Assembly (NCBI GenBank): GCA_030638325.1
Contig: DAOWEV010000021.1
Location: 1 to 13,700, forward strand
From: Bacteroidales bacterium
GTDB lineage: Bacteria; Bacteroidota; Bacteroidia; Bacteroidales; JAGOPY01
DNA: 13,700 nucleotides
Direction of reading: 5' to 3'
The notes under the pieces were generated by a model. It did not search any database and was not told the DNA's origin. It saw only the letters and a program-made list of their open reading frames with translations. Positions 1-9,500 of this stretch are shown piece after piece (the stretch's first letter is position 1; each line of letters opens with the position of its first letter). Made by a program: the position numbers and the translations under genes.

Positions 1-1
1 C

Positions 2-847
2 CCGTTGTTCATCCTGTACCCGGAATTGATGGTGATCAGCAGCGAAGTAGCACCCACCACACCACCAATGTATACATATGTTATGGAAGTGGTTTTCAAC
101 CTCGCCGACCGGTTCACAGGAAATGTATATGCCAGTACAACAGAAACCTTGAAAGGGGTCGGAAAAACTGAGACAGCCGCATATAATGCAGCATTTAAGC
201 AAATCAACGTGCGTAGTGGGAAATACAAGGTGATGTTGGAAAAAGGAAAAGAAGCAATTATTGAATATTATAATACTTACTGCGACCTGGTGATATCCAG
301 GGCCCGGAGTTTTGCCGCTCAGAATAAATATAAAGAGGCCCTGGCCTTGCTGAACTCTGTACCTCCCGTGAGCCGTGAATGCTTCGATGAAGCCAATGCC
401 GTTGCAGCCGGGATCGGGGAAAATATGCCGGACCAGGATGTTCAAATATCTGATGTAGATGAACCGGAAGGAGAAGAGCCTGTTTATACCTCCACCCAAA
501 CCATCGATCTGGGCGGCAATATCTTCCTGCGATATAAATATGGAAAAAACATAGGGGAGAAAACCTTCCTGTATTTCGAGTTGATCAATAAAAATGAAAA
601 TGATTACTTGTTTAAGATCAATCGCATTTACGAAGCAATGCTGATCAATGAAAAAGGAAATGAGGTAAATATCAACCTGATGAAAATCGGTTCGAAGGAA
701 CACGGGAGTTCTATTACAGTTACACTGATCCCGGATATAAATACGGAGATGGTTTGCGAATTTCCGAAGGTTAAAGAAGTAAAATTTATACGCTTCTTTA
801 TCAATAATAACTATTTCAAATTCAAAAACTTACCTTTAACCAATTAA
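2..847 (+). CDS. Uncharacterised TPR-like/beta-sandwich protein, 5'-truncated by the window edge
   Basis: The frame is open to the left edge. The first possible start inside the window is TTG at 5, with ATG at 29, but neither looks like a true N-terminus because no signal peptide follows, so the gene probably begins upstream. About 281 residues are visible. Residues ~30-75 form a mixed alpha/beta stretch with GVGKTETAAYNAAFKQIN. Residues ~85-125 are helical and TPR-like (AAQNKYKEALALLNSVP). An acidic linker follows (~145-160). Residues ~165-280 are rich in alternating hydrophobics and look like an Ig-like beta sandwich. It ends 9 bp before the next gene and is probably co-transcribed with it. 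I do not recognise a named family. A periplasmic or envelope role is inferred only from the exported neighbour. The coding call is secure; the function is unknown. Confidence 0.8.
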   Translation, partial: PLFILYPELMVISSEVAPTTPPMYTYVMEVVFNLADRFTGNVYASTTETLKGVGKTETAAYNAAFKQINVRSGKYKVMLEKGKEAIIEYYNTYCDLVISRARSFAAQNKYKEALALLNSVPPVSRECFDEANAVAAGIGENMPDQDVQISDVDEPEGEEPVYTSTQTIDLGGNIFLRYKYGKNIGEKTFLYFELINKNENDYLFKINRIYEAMLINEKGNEVNINLMKIGSKEHGSSITVTLIPDINTEMVCEFPKVKEVKFIRFFINNNYFKFKNLPLTN

Positions 848-850
848 AAC

Positions 851-854
851 GGAG
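851..854 (+). promoter_or_regulatory. Shine-Dalgarno-like GGAG before the LPP20-like gene
   Basis: GGAG lies two bases before the ATG at 857, inside the 9-bp gap after the preceding stop codon. The spacing is shorter than ideal. It is worth noting because the other starts in this window have only A/T-rich leaders. It supports the ATG at 857 as the start, which is also directly followed by a good signal peptide. Confidence 0.4.
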
Positions 855-856
855 TT

Positions 857-2152
857 ATGAATAATCGACATATATTCATCCTCACTGCAATTTTCTTTGT
901 TACACAAACTTTAACAGCCCAGTTTAAGGTGGATGAACGAAGTGGAAAAACCCCTGACTGGACAAGTGGATTGGAAAAGAATTATATTATCGGTATCGGC
1001 AACGGCCACAGTTTGGATGTCGCAAGAGATAAAGCGATCGTGAATGTAAAATCACAGATCGTTACTTCCGTAGCTGATTTCATTTCTTCATCGACTGACT
1101 TTTATACCGGGGAGATCACGGCCGATAAATTCTCACAATTATATCAAAGCTATACAAACCAGATCCAGACCCAGTCAGGTAAACGTGATTACTTGCAAGG
1201 GATCTCTGCTTCCAGGGTAGAGGATTATTACTGGGAAAAATTATACAATAAAAAAACGAAGGAGGTTAAATACGAGTATTTTGTAAAATACCCTTTCAAC
1301 CAGTTTGACCTGGATGAGCTGGTACGCGATTTCAACGAAAAGGATCAGCTTCTTACTGACGAGATGAACAATGCCCTGATGATGCTTGAAGAATACACCT
1401 CCATTGAAGGTCTCATCGAATGCCAGAGCCTGTTGTCGAAACTCTCGGAGGTATTCATTGACGAACGTAAAACAAAGTGTATGACAGGCATTGAACGATG
1501 CAAAGCCCTTTTGGCCTCAGTGTATATTACAGATGCAGGCAGTGAACTGGGAGTGACCCGTTACAGCCTGAAGATTGGCCAGAAGGCCGTCCGTTATGCA
1601 AAAAGACCGGTAGTCAGTTCGAATTGTGCAAGAATAGGCGACAAAAAACTGGGCGATTATATCTGTGAGATCGATTACCATTACGACGAATGTTACGATG
1701 ACCCTGAAAACAATATCAAAGTCTATTATTCCTTTTGCAACCAGAGGCCTGAAAAACTGTTCTACTTTGATGTTGCTGAGGATAAGGCTGAGATAAGCAT
1801 CAGCGGAAACATCCATTTTACTGAGGGTACCATTGATGGGGATAAAGTGTCAAATGCAACATGTATCATCCTGCTACGTTCAAAATTTGAAAGCCCTGTT
1901 ACCGTAACCAATGTTACGCTGGAATGGAAAGAATACGGAATTATAGCAGATGTAACCCTCGATGATATTTTTGAAGGCATAGGGCAGCATGAACTTCGGT
2001 TTGAGATCCCGGTTGACCTTCCGGTTCAGAAAATTTCCACGGCCATAAACCCACAGAATACGGTCAATGGTTATCTCACATACAAATCGGTAAACACGGG
2101 TAAAAGCGCAAGTATCAGGATTTATAAGCATGATTATGTGACAGGATGGTAG
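857..2152 (+). CDS. Exported protein with N-terminal LPP20-like domain
   Basis: 431 residues. Residues 1-21 are a signal peptide with a likely signal peptidase I cut after TLTA (A21|Q22). There is no lipobox cysteine, so despite the LPP20 resemblance it is not a lipoprotein by this sequence. Residues ~33-165 resemble the LPP20/FlgO-like fold: PDWTSGL, then YIIGIGNGHSLDVARDKA, then an amphipathic helix and a closing strand (KYEYFVKYPF). Residues ~165-215 are helical. Residues ~220-431 are beta-rich with several cysteines and match nothing I recognise. LPP20-like domains occur in envelope-associated proteins of many Gram-negatives, often without a known reaction. The gene follows the truncated upstream gene by 9 bp, which suggests an operon and perhaps a shared complex. 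The family assignment is from pattern resemblance; the function is unknown. Confidence 0.8.
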   Translation: MNNRHIFILTAIFFVTQTLTAQFKVDERSGKTPDWTSGLEKNYIIGIGNGHSLDVARDKAIVNVKSQIVTSVADFISSSTDFYTGEITADKFSQLYQSYTNQIQTQSGKRDYLQGISASRVEDYYWEKLYNKKTKEVKYEYFVKYPFNQFDLDELVRDFNEKDQLLTDEMNNALMMLEEYTSIEGLIECQSLLSKLSEVFIDERKTKCMTGIERCKALLASVYITDAGSELGVTRYSLKIGQKAVRYAKRPVVSSNCARIGDKKLGDYICEIDYHYDECYDDPENNIKVYYSFCNQRPEKLFYFDVAEDKAEISISGNIHFTEGTIDGDKVSNATCIILLRSKFESPVTVTNVTLEWKEYGIIADVTLDDIFEGIGQHELRFEIPVDLPVQKISTAINPQNTVNGYLTYKSVNTGKSASIRIYKHDYVTGW

Positions 2153-2183
2153 GTAAGAGGTAACTTCAAAAAGCATACCTGGC

Positions 2184-2214
2184 TTGACTTTTATGTTGTG
2201 ATTTTATACATTTA
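2184..2214 (+). promoter_or_regulatory. Bacteroidota-type promoter before the three-pass membrane protein gene
   Basis: TTG at 2184-2186 is followed after 20 bp by TACATTTA at 2207-2214, which matches 7 of 8 positions of the Bacteroidota -7 box TAnnTTTG; the spacing is close to that expected. Transcription would begin near 2220, giving a leader of about 20 nt before the ATG at 2239. This suggests that the membrane-protein gene can be expressed separately from the two genes upstream, which end 86 bp earlier. Confidence 0.5.
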
Positions 2215-2238
2215 TACCAAATATTAAAAATTACAATT

Positions 2239-3420
2239 ATGCTGGGACTTACAATTCTTGATGTGGCCATAGGCCTTATTTTCATTTTCTTCTTATACAG
2301 TCTTCTGGCAACCACCGTACAGGAGCTGATAGCAAGCGTTTTAGCCCTGCGGGCCAATATGCTGAAAAAGGGCATTAAAAAAATGGTTGAAGACGAACCT
2401 GATAATGTGTTTTCTTTAAAGAGTATTTTCGAAGCCGGTATCCGACCGCTAAAGAATGGCTTTACCTATCTGAGAATATTCATTTGCCCCGGGTATGCAA
2501 AAAAGATCGGGGAAAAGAACAAATCAAACATCACAAGGGCCTTCTTTAACCAGACCTGTATCTCAAAATTCGGTGAAAACAGATTTTCTAAAAAACCTTC
2601 TTACCTGAAACCCGCTTCTTTCTCAAAGGCTCTGGTGGACCTGTTGATGGATAATGGCAAAGGGGTCTCCCCAAACATTAAACTCGACAATGCGCTTGCC
2701 GGCAAAACCGAAAAGATCAAAATCGACCCGCATACAAGGAAATTGTTAGAATCATTTTGGGAGGAAAGCAAGGGAGACATTGATGCCTTTAGAAAACAGC
2801 TTGAAGAATGGTATGACAGCACCATGGAACGGGTCTCGGGATGGTACACGAGAATGTCACAACGCTATGTCCTTGTATTTGGCCTGATCATTGCCATCAG
2901 TTTCAATGTAGATACAATTTCCATCGTCCACATCCTGTCAAAAGATAAAAATGCACGTGAAAGCATGGTTAATATGACGACCGAATACATGGCCAACAAC
3001 CCTGATGTGATGGATCGTATAAGTAAATTACCTGCTGATTCGCTGAACAGGATGGATACGCTCTTCATGTATACCGATTCGCTGATCCGCCAGGATATTT
3101 ATAACGCCAATAACCTCCTGGGCGCCGGTTGGACTATCCCTAAAATAAATTCTGAGAAGGAGTTTGAGAAACTGAAATTCAATATATATGAGTACGAAAA
3201 ATGTATCCGGTGCCTGGACTGTTTTGATGAAATGGAGGAGGGGGCAGAATTGAGTCGATGTCAGCGCACAAAGTTTTTTTTCTGCATGCTTTTTACGCCA
3301 GCTAAACTGATCGGCTTTATTCTGACAGCCCTCGCTATTTCGCTTGGGGCCACGTTCTGGTTTAATTTACTGAACAAGCTCATAAATATCAGAAGTGCCG
3401 GTACAAAACCGGAAGAATAA
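2239..3420 (+). CDS. Uncharacterised three-pass inner-membrane protein with periplasmic Cys cluster
   Basis: 393 residues. Three hydrophobic segments stand out: ~5-27 (DVAIGLIFIFFLYSLLATTVQE), ~210-228 (YVLVFGLIIAISF) and ~357-377 (LIGFILTALAISLGATFWF). Basic residues after the first segment (RANMLKKGIKK) and at the C-terminus place the ~180-residue middle domain and the tail in the cytoplasm, and the ~125-residue loop between segments 2 and 3 in the periplasm. The N-terminal helix and the C-terminal SLGATFWFNLLNKLINIR block resemble an uncharacterised membrane family I have seen in Bacteroidota and Cyanobacteria. The predicted periplasmic loop carries C322, C325, C328, C341 and C349 in a CxxCxxC-x12-C-x7-C pattern. 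ATG at 2239 is chosen because the hydrophobic segment starts at once and a promoter lies just upstream. No function is known to me. Confidence 0.8.
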   Translation: MLGLTILDVAIGLIFIFFLYSLLATTVQELIASVLALRANMLKKGIKKMVEDEPDNVFSLKSIFEAGIRPLKNGFTYLRIFICPGYAKKIGEKNKSNITRAFFNQTCISKFGENRFSKKPSYLKPASFSKALVDLLMDNGKGVSPNIKLDNALAGKTEKIKIDPHTRKLLESFWEESKGDIDAFRKQLEEWYDSTMERVSGWYTRMSQRYVLVFGLIIAISFNVDTISIVHILSKDKNARESMVNMTTEYMANNPDVMDRISKLPADSLNRMDTLFMYTDSLIRQDIYNANNLLGAGWTIPKINSEKEFEKLKFNIYEYEKCIRCLDCFDEMEEGAELSRCQRTKFFFCMLFTPAKLIGFILTALAISLGATFWFNLLNKLINIRSAGTKPEE

Positions 3421-3459
3421 AATATGGCGGAAGGGAAGAAGTAATGTCTGAAGAAGTTG

Positions 3460-3491
3460 AACGATATAACGATGTAACGATTTAGCGATGT
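3460..3491. repeat. Four-copy 8-bp tandem repeat (AACGATNT)
   Basis: The units AACGATAT, AACGATGT, AACGATTT and AGCGATGT follow one another without a gap. The array lies in the 125-bp space between two convergent genes, 40 bp past the stop codon of the membrane-protein gene. It contains no stable hairpin, so it is not an obvious terminator. Confidence 0.8.
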
Positions 3492-3510
3492 ACATGAACA
3501 CACACTCACA

Positions 3511-3542
3511 TAAACGAATAAACAAATAAACGAATAAACAAC
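3511..3542. repeat. Four-copy 8-bp tandem repeat (TAAACRAA)
   Basis: The units TAAACGAA, TAAACAAA, TAAACGAA and TAAACAAC are contiguous and end 3 bp before the stop codon of the alpha-2-macroglobulin gene (minus strand). Period and copy number equal those of the neighbouring AACGATNT array, but the sequence differs. It carries no inverted repeat that would form a terminator. Confidence 0.8.
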
Positions 3543-3545
3543 AAG

Positions 3546-6500
3546 CTATCGAACCACCTTCACCCGTACCCCTTCAGTGTGCGCACTGAACTCCGGCGCA
3601 TACATACATTGTATGGTGGTGATACCATTCGAAAATTCTCCTTCCTGGGTAATGGTAAGCGGATATTCCAGCACAAAGGTACCTTTTGGCAGGTGGTCGA
3701 TGAAAAAATTCACCGAAGCATCAAGTGTGCTTTCATAATAACCCAGGCCACCCTGGTAGTGATATCCTGACAATACATTCACCGGCTCAAAAGCCGCAGC
3801 CCGCATATCCTTCAGGTGAATATACTCCATGTGCCTGTCGGTCCGGATGATGATCCTGGAAATGATCTTGTCTCCTGTCTTCAATGGCGTATTTTCGTCA
3901 ACAGCTACCAATTCGGGCCCTGAAGCAGTGTTCTGTTCCAGGAAAAGATGTTTCTCAACATGCAGTGGTGTGGCAGCAGCAATGATCTTATCCAGATCCT
4001 CAAAATATTGCCAGTAAACTGCTCCCCAAGCTATCCCTTTATCTTTTTTGGTTACCGTAATCTGACCCATTTCCGGGGTGATTTCACTACCCGCCCAGGA
4101 TGTCTGAAAGTACCCTGTACCAGCTTCCACGCTTGTACCGTCCAGGTTCAGGGGATCGATCTTTTCATAACCAAGACTTACCTCCACCAACTCTTTGCTT
4201 GCAAGCAGGTCAGTTCCTTTCAGCAATAGAGCATAAATCGCATCTGCCGTGGCCCTGGTAGTTTTCCAGTCCTGGGTCTGCTTTTGCTTTAACAACCAAA
4301 CCTTCATCTTTTCAACCGAAACCTGGTCATCCGGTATCTCGTCAAAGACTTCTATGAGCAAGGCCTGCCTTTCAATGGGGGCCCTGTCCCAACTGTATCC
4401 TGCCTGGCCTCTCCAGTACATGCCTATTTCTTCCGAATACAAAGCATGCTCTTTCAGTGACCGGACAATTTCACCGGGGACATCACCACCTTCCAGCCTG
4501 AATAATGCCAGGGCGATAATACCCTGCATATATTTATTCCTTTCGGTCCAGTATGTTGCAACCTGCTCTTTAAAATAATCAAATCCCTTGTTATTTATCT
4601 TGCGCGGTTCGGAGAATTCAGTATAGAAGCTTTTTGCATATAAATATTGAATCTGTATATTCCCGGTATGGTTTTCATTGGGATCATCATCCCGCTCCAT
4701 GATCCTCTCATAGTCCCTCTCTATTTCCTCATCCATATAACGCAGGGCTTTTTGCATCATATTCAGCACTTCCCGGTTCTGGCCCAGGTCAATCACTCCG
4801 AGGTGGTGAAGTTTCCCGATGCCGGTAACGATATGCTGGGTAATATACCTGTTTTCACGCATGCCGTTAAACCACGGCCAGGCACCGTTGGGCAATTGCA
4901 TCTCCTGTAGTTTCCGGAGTGTCTTTTGTGAGTCATTTGACATTTTATTCAGATCGAACAGCAATGCAATTCTTTTTTTCCTTTCGGTTTCATTTTTCGC
5001 CTGCATGACCCATGGGGTCTCTTCCAGCAGTACAGATTTCAGTTGCTGGTTTTTTTCAAGGTTTGACAGCAGCGCCTCCGGAGAGATTTTTTTCCAGTTA
5101 TCGAAGATTCTTTTGATATCAGGGTTTGAATTTGCAATGTACGAAGCCAGGCTGTTGGCATAGAACCTGGAGAATACCTGCTCGGAACAGGCATTCGTGA
5201 ATTCCATGAGATAGGGCAGCGCCTGCACTGCATACCAGGCCGGGTTGGAGGTAAACTCCAGGGTTAGCCTGTAACTTTTTATGGATGTGGATGCCCCCGA
5301 TTGTAACAGCTTGTGAAAACTGAATTCTTTTTTCCCCGGGCCGTTTATTGGCAGCGGCAGGCTTTCGGTTACCATCATACGGTTCGGCAGTACCGGGATC
5401 GCCATTTCTTCTCCATCACTGAATTTTCCTGCTTTTGCCGTCACCTGGTATACCAATGCTTCAAGGCCTGCGGGAATTTCTATCTCCCAGCTTATGACAG
5501 TGCTCATTCCCTTTTCAACATTGAAATTTTGTGCTGATCCATGTGGCCCGGCCAGCAAAGTAACAGGTTGCATGGTGAAAGCATCGAAAAAGACAAGCAT
5601 GGCTTTGCCGGACAGATCTTTATCCGACAGGCTCACGATCTTTGCTGAAAAGCTCATCTTATCACCTTCCCGCAGAAACCGTGGCGGGTTGGGAACGACC
5701 ATCAGGTCTTTCTGGGTTACCAGTTCTTTTTCGATCATACCTTTCATCAGGTCCTGTGTGTGGGCCAGCGCCATGAATTTCCACTCCGTAAGTGATTCAG
5801 GAGCTGTAAATTCAATGATTATATCTCCTTCTTCATTGGTACGAAGATCCGGATAGAAAAAGGCAGTCTCCTGAAAGTTTCTCCGGATCGGGACCCGGCC
5901 TGTTTTGGTTTTTTCCTTTTCAAAGCTTCCTTCACCAGGCTGTATGGGCTCACCTTTAGCTGATTGAATGCCTTCTTCTTCGATAAATGCTTTCGATTCA
6001 GGCATTCCCTGGTCCATGACCATCATTTCAGATACTCCTGCAACAACGCCTCGCATCCCATGCATCCTGATACCATATCCATAATACCTGAAACCAAACC
6101 AGTTCAACTGGTCATACTCGCGGAAAACCGGTTCATGCCTTTCGCCTGTACGCCCCTTGTAAAAACGACTGGTATTGGTCTTCAATGCATTTGCGGTACT
6201 CCAGAAAAGGGATTGTGAATATGCTTTATAAAGACTGAAAGCCCATTGATGATCCCGGAAAACATCCAGGGAAGCATCATACATGCCGGCCAGTAGTTCA
6301 GCGGCAATCTTTTCACCATTCCGGCCCCGGATACTGATATTCCATTTTTCACTGGCGCCGGGCAAAAGCTTGCTCCGGAAAGTACCGAAACTGATATCCA
6401 GTTCCTTGTTGGTGTAAGGAACATGTATGACCTCCTGGTTCACATAACTCCTGTTATCTTTGATGAAAAGGAGATTAACCCCAAAATTGCCACGGTATTC

Positions 6501-9500
6501 TTCTTTGATGGGAATTTCAATGCTTATTTTTTCATTCTTGAGTTTCAACCACTCCCTGCTGATTACTTTTCCTTTGTTGACGATCTCATATAATAACCTG
6601 TTTTGCTCAGCCGACCCGATCAATAAAGATGCTGTTTCTCCGGGTTCTCCAGAGTCTTTCAACACGGTAAACCAATTCATTTCAGGTTCTGGAACATTCC
6701 CGGATTCTGCTGAAAACAGAGTGAAAAAATGCTTTTTCTCAACAGTTTCTCCAAATTCGTCCTGGCTGGTGATCACCAGCTTATATCTTCCCTCCTGCCA
6801 GGCGGCGCTGTTCGTGACGCTGATCATGGAATCTTCTCCCGTATCAAAAGACATTTCCAGCACTGTTTCTAAGGAATTCCATCCGGCAGGGTCGTCTTCA
6901 TTATCATAAATATCTTTTGGGAAGTCATTAATAAAAGCCTCTTTTGTCATCACGAAAACATCCGGCCTTTGCCAGTCTCTCGTACGCAGGATAAGGTCAG
7001 GCATTTGCAGTCTGTGGATCTTAACATTGCCTTTTACGGAAACCGGGGTACCGTTCAGGTTGGTGATCCGGACCTGAAAGTTCTCAAACTGGTCCTGATT
7101 CACATTTTCAGGAACATCTGTTTTGATCATAAGGGATTTATATCCGACAGACACCCTTTTTTCTGAAGTATGCGTTTCCCCGTTGATATCCGTTACACCT
7201 GCGATGACCTTATAATCAAAGACCGCCATTTGATTTTTATGGATGCTCAGATCAGGAATAGCTTCAAAGCTTATGGAGAATTTACCATTTTCGTCTGTTT
7301 CGGTAACTCCGTTCAGAATTTCCATTTCCGGGCTGGGAGGTCCCGGCCAGAACCATCTGTAATCACGGAAGGGAAACCGGGCTGTCCTCACTACCCTGTA
7401 ATTAACCAGGGCATGGTCCACAGGATTCCCGGCATAAGCCATTGCCTTTCCGGTCATGGTCACTTCTTCGTTTAGTTTATAACTGCCTTCAACAGGCTCA
7501 AAGACAACTTCAAACCTGGGACGTTTATACTCTTCTACAGAAAAATATGCACTTCCGGATGTATTGGCAATCCGCATCTGGCCGGTGAGGACTCCATCCG
7601 GAGCAGTAAAAGTGCCATTGACCGAACCAAATTCATTGGTTTTCAAATCCAGCTCCGATACCTTCTGGTTATTGACATTGTAAAAAGTGATAGTTGTTCT
7701 GTGGTCCGGTTTTATTTTATATTGGTCTCCGGTCTTTTCCAGGACAATAGCTTTGAAATAGACAGTTTGTCCGGGACGGTAAATGGCTCTGTCGGTAAAG
7801 AAGAATGTTTTTTCTGTCTCCCTATCTGCCTTCTGTCTTGAATACTGATAGAAATAATTATCAGTCATGAATGTTTCACCTTCTGTGACGAATTTGAGAT
7901 AAAAGGATTTAGACCGGCCACCTTTTTTGGGAATATTCAGGAATCCGGTTTTATCAGTGATATAACTTTCCAGTTCTACCAGGTTATAGGTCCTTTCAGC
8001 ATAATCATATTCATTGGAATAGGCTGTGACTTCAACGTTTTTTAATGGGTTTCCGGAGCTTCTGTGAAGAACATACAGGTCAATTGATCCATCATCTTTT
8101 TGTTGATGGATATAACTGATGTTTGAACTCCAGAAATTTTTATAGGCAACCGGTTTTGTATCCTGTGAGAATTTTTTATCCGGACTGATGAGAACGATGT
8201 AATACCCTGGCTGCATCTCAGGTAATTTTATCTGGACAGCATGAGTCTGGTGATCAGCGGATTCGGGCAGAGAGACATGCCATTCTGTAATAATGGGAAG
8301 TTTTTTATACTCCCTGATCAGCTCTTCATTCCGGTATTTTTTTCGCAAGGTCTGATCATAAGCGGGGTCAATTGATAAGATGCGAAAATATGCATCCTCA
8401 ATATTTTTATAGGAAAGCAGCCCCAATACCGGTTCACCGGGTATGACTGCATAATGAGTGATGAGGCTGAGTTGCTGATCATTTATCTGGGGGAGCATTG
8501 ACAGGCAATTTTGCGCGCCATCGCTTTTGGGAAAACGGTTTATAGCTTCATTGCAGTATTCCAGGGCTTTCTGAATATCCCAGCGATATTGGTCAGAAAC
8601 AAATGGTTTGTATTGCAGCCCTCTTCTAAAATATTCTCTTGCGATCTCCAGGATGATTTCTGCAGTGACGGCTTGTTCATCATAATTGTCTTTAAGCATT
8701 AGAAGAGTTATTAGATATAAGCTGTCCCGTTCCGGGATCACAATATGGCTGCGCACAAACTTCAGTCTTTTCAGTTCAACATCAATGAGTGCTTTGGGCT
8801 TTTTGTCATGAAGATGAAATTTCTCCAGGCCCTGAAAGATGATCATCGCCTGGAATTTTAGGGAAAGGGTGTCATGGGTTGAGAGGCTCATCCGGGAAAA
8901 TTCATCTGAAGGAAAGAGATAGTCTTCCGAATCAAGTTGAAAGCGGTCGGCGGGTTGGATTAAGCCGGATTCCTCATTCATAAAAAAGTCTGCCGCCCGG
9001 TGTGCCAGAAAATCAAATAAAGTGGGCCGGTATTCTTTCGATCCTTTCCCGGTGACCAGTATTGCATCATATTCTTCCAGGGGTGTATTTTTAAGCAGAT
9101 CACTATCCTCCAATGAGGTATCATAATGTGCTATCACGATATCCACCAGGGTTCGCAGATCCCAGGTATGAATATCATCTTTATCTACTACAGCCATGTA
9201 TGTCCGATTCAGTATCTTATACCTGTTTGCCTGGTAAAACCTCCAGTAAAGCTCTGCTAAAACAGAATGAAGTATATGCCTGCCCGGCCCGCCTGTTTCA
9301 GCGATCTCCTCATTCAAATCGTTGATACTCAGTAATAGAAAATCCTCCTCGTAGTCGGAAACCAGCCTGATACGGTAAAGTATTGCCTTTACAAACTGCG
9401 CGGTGTTATTTTCGGCTTTTGCATCTTTATAAAGTTCATCAACGGTGCTGAGTGCGGATTTTGGGAGCCCTTTGTCTACCAAAGATTTAACCTCTTTCCA

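Noticed and set aside
3460..3542. CRISPR-like array
   Set aside because: The 8-bp units are contiguous with no spacers, far too short for CRISPR repeats, and no cas genes are nearby.
5494..5856. Plus-strand open frames of 100-150 codons antisense to the macroglobulin gene, here and at 6460-6909
   Set aside because: They are antisense shadows of well-conserved A2M coding sequence, lack upstream signals, and have compositions expected from reverse-complement reading.
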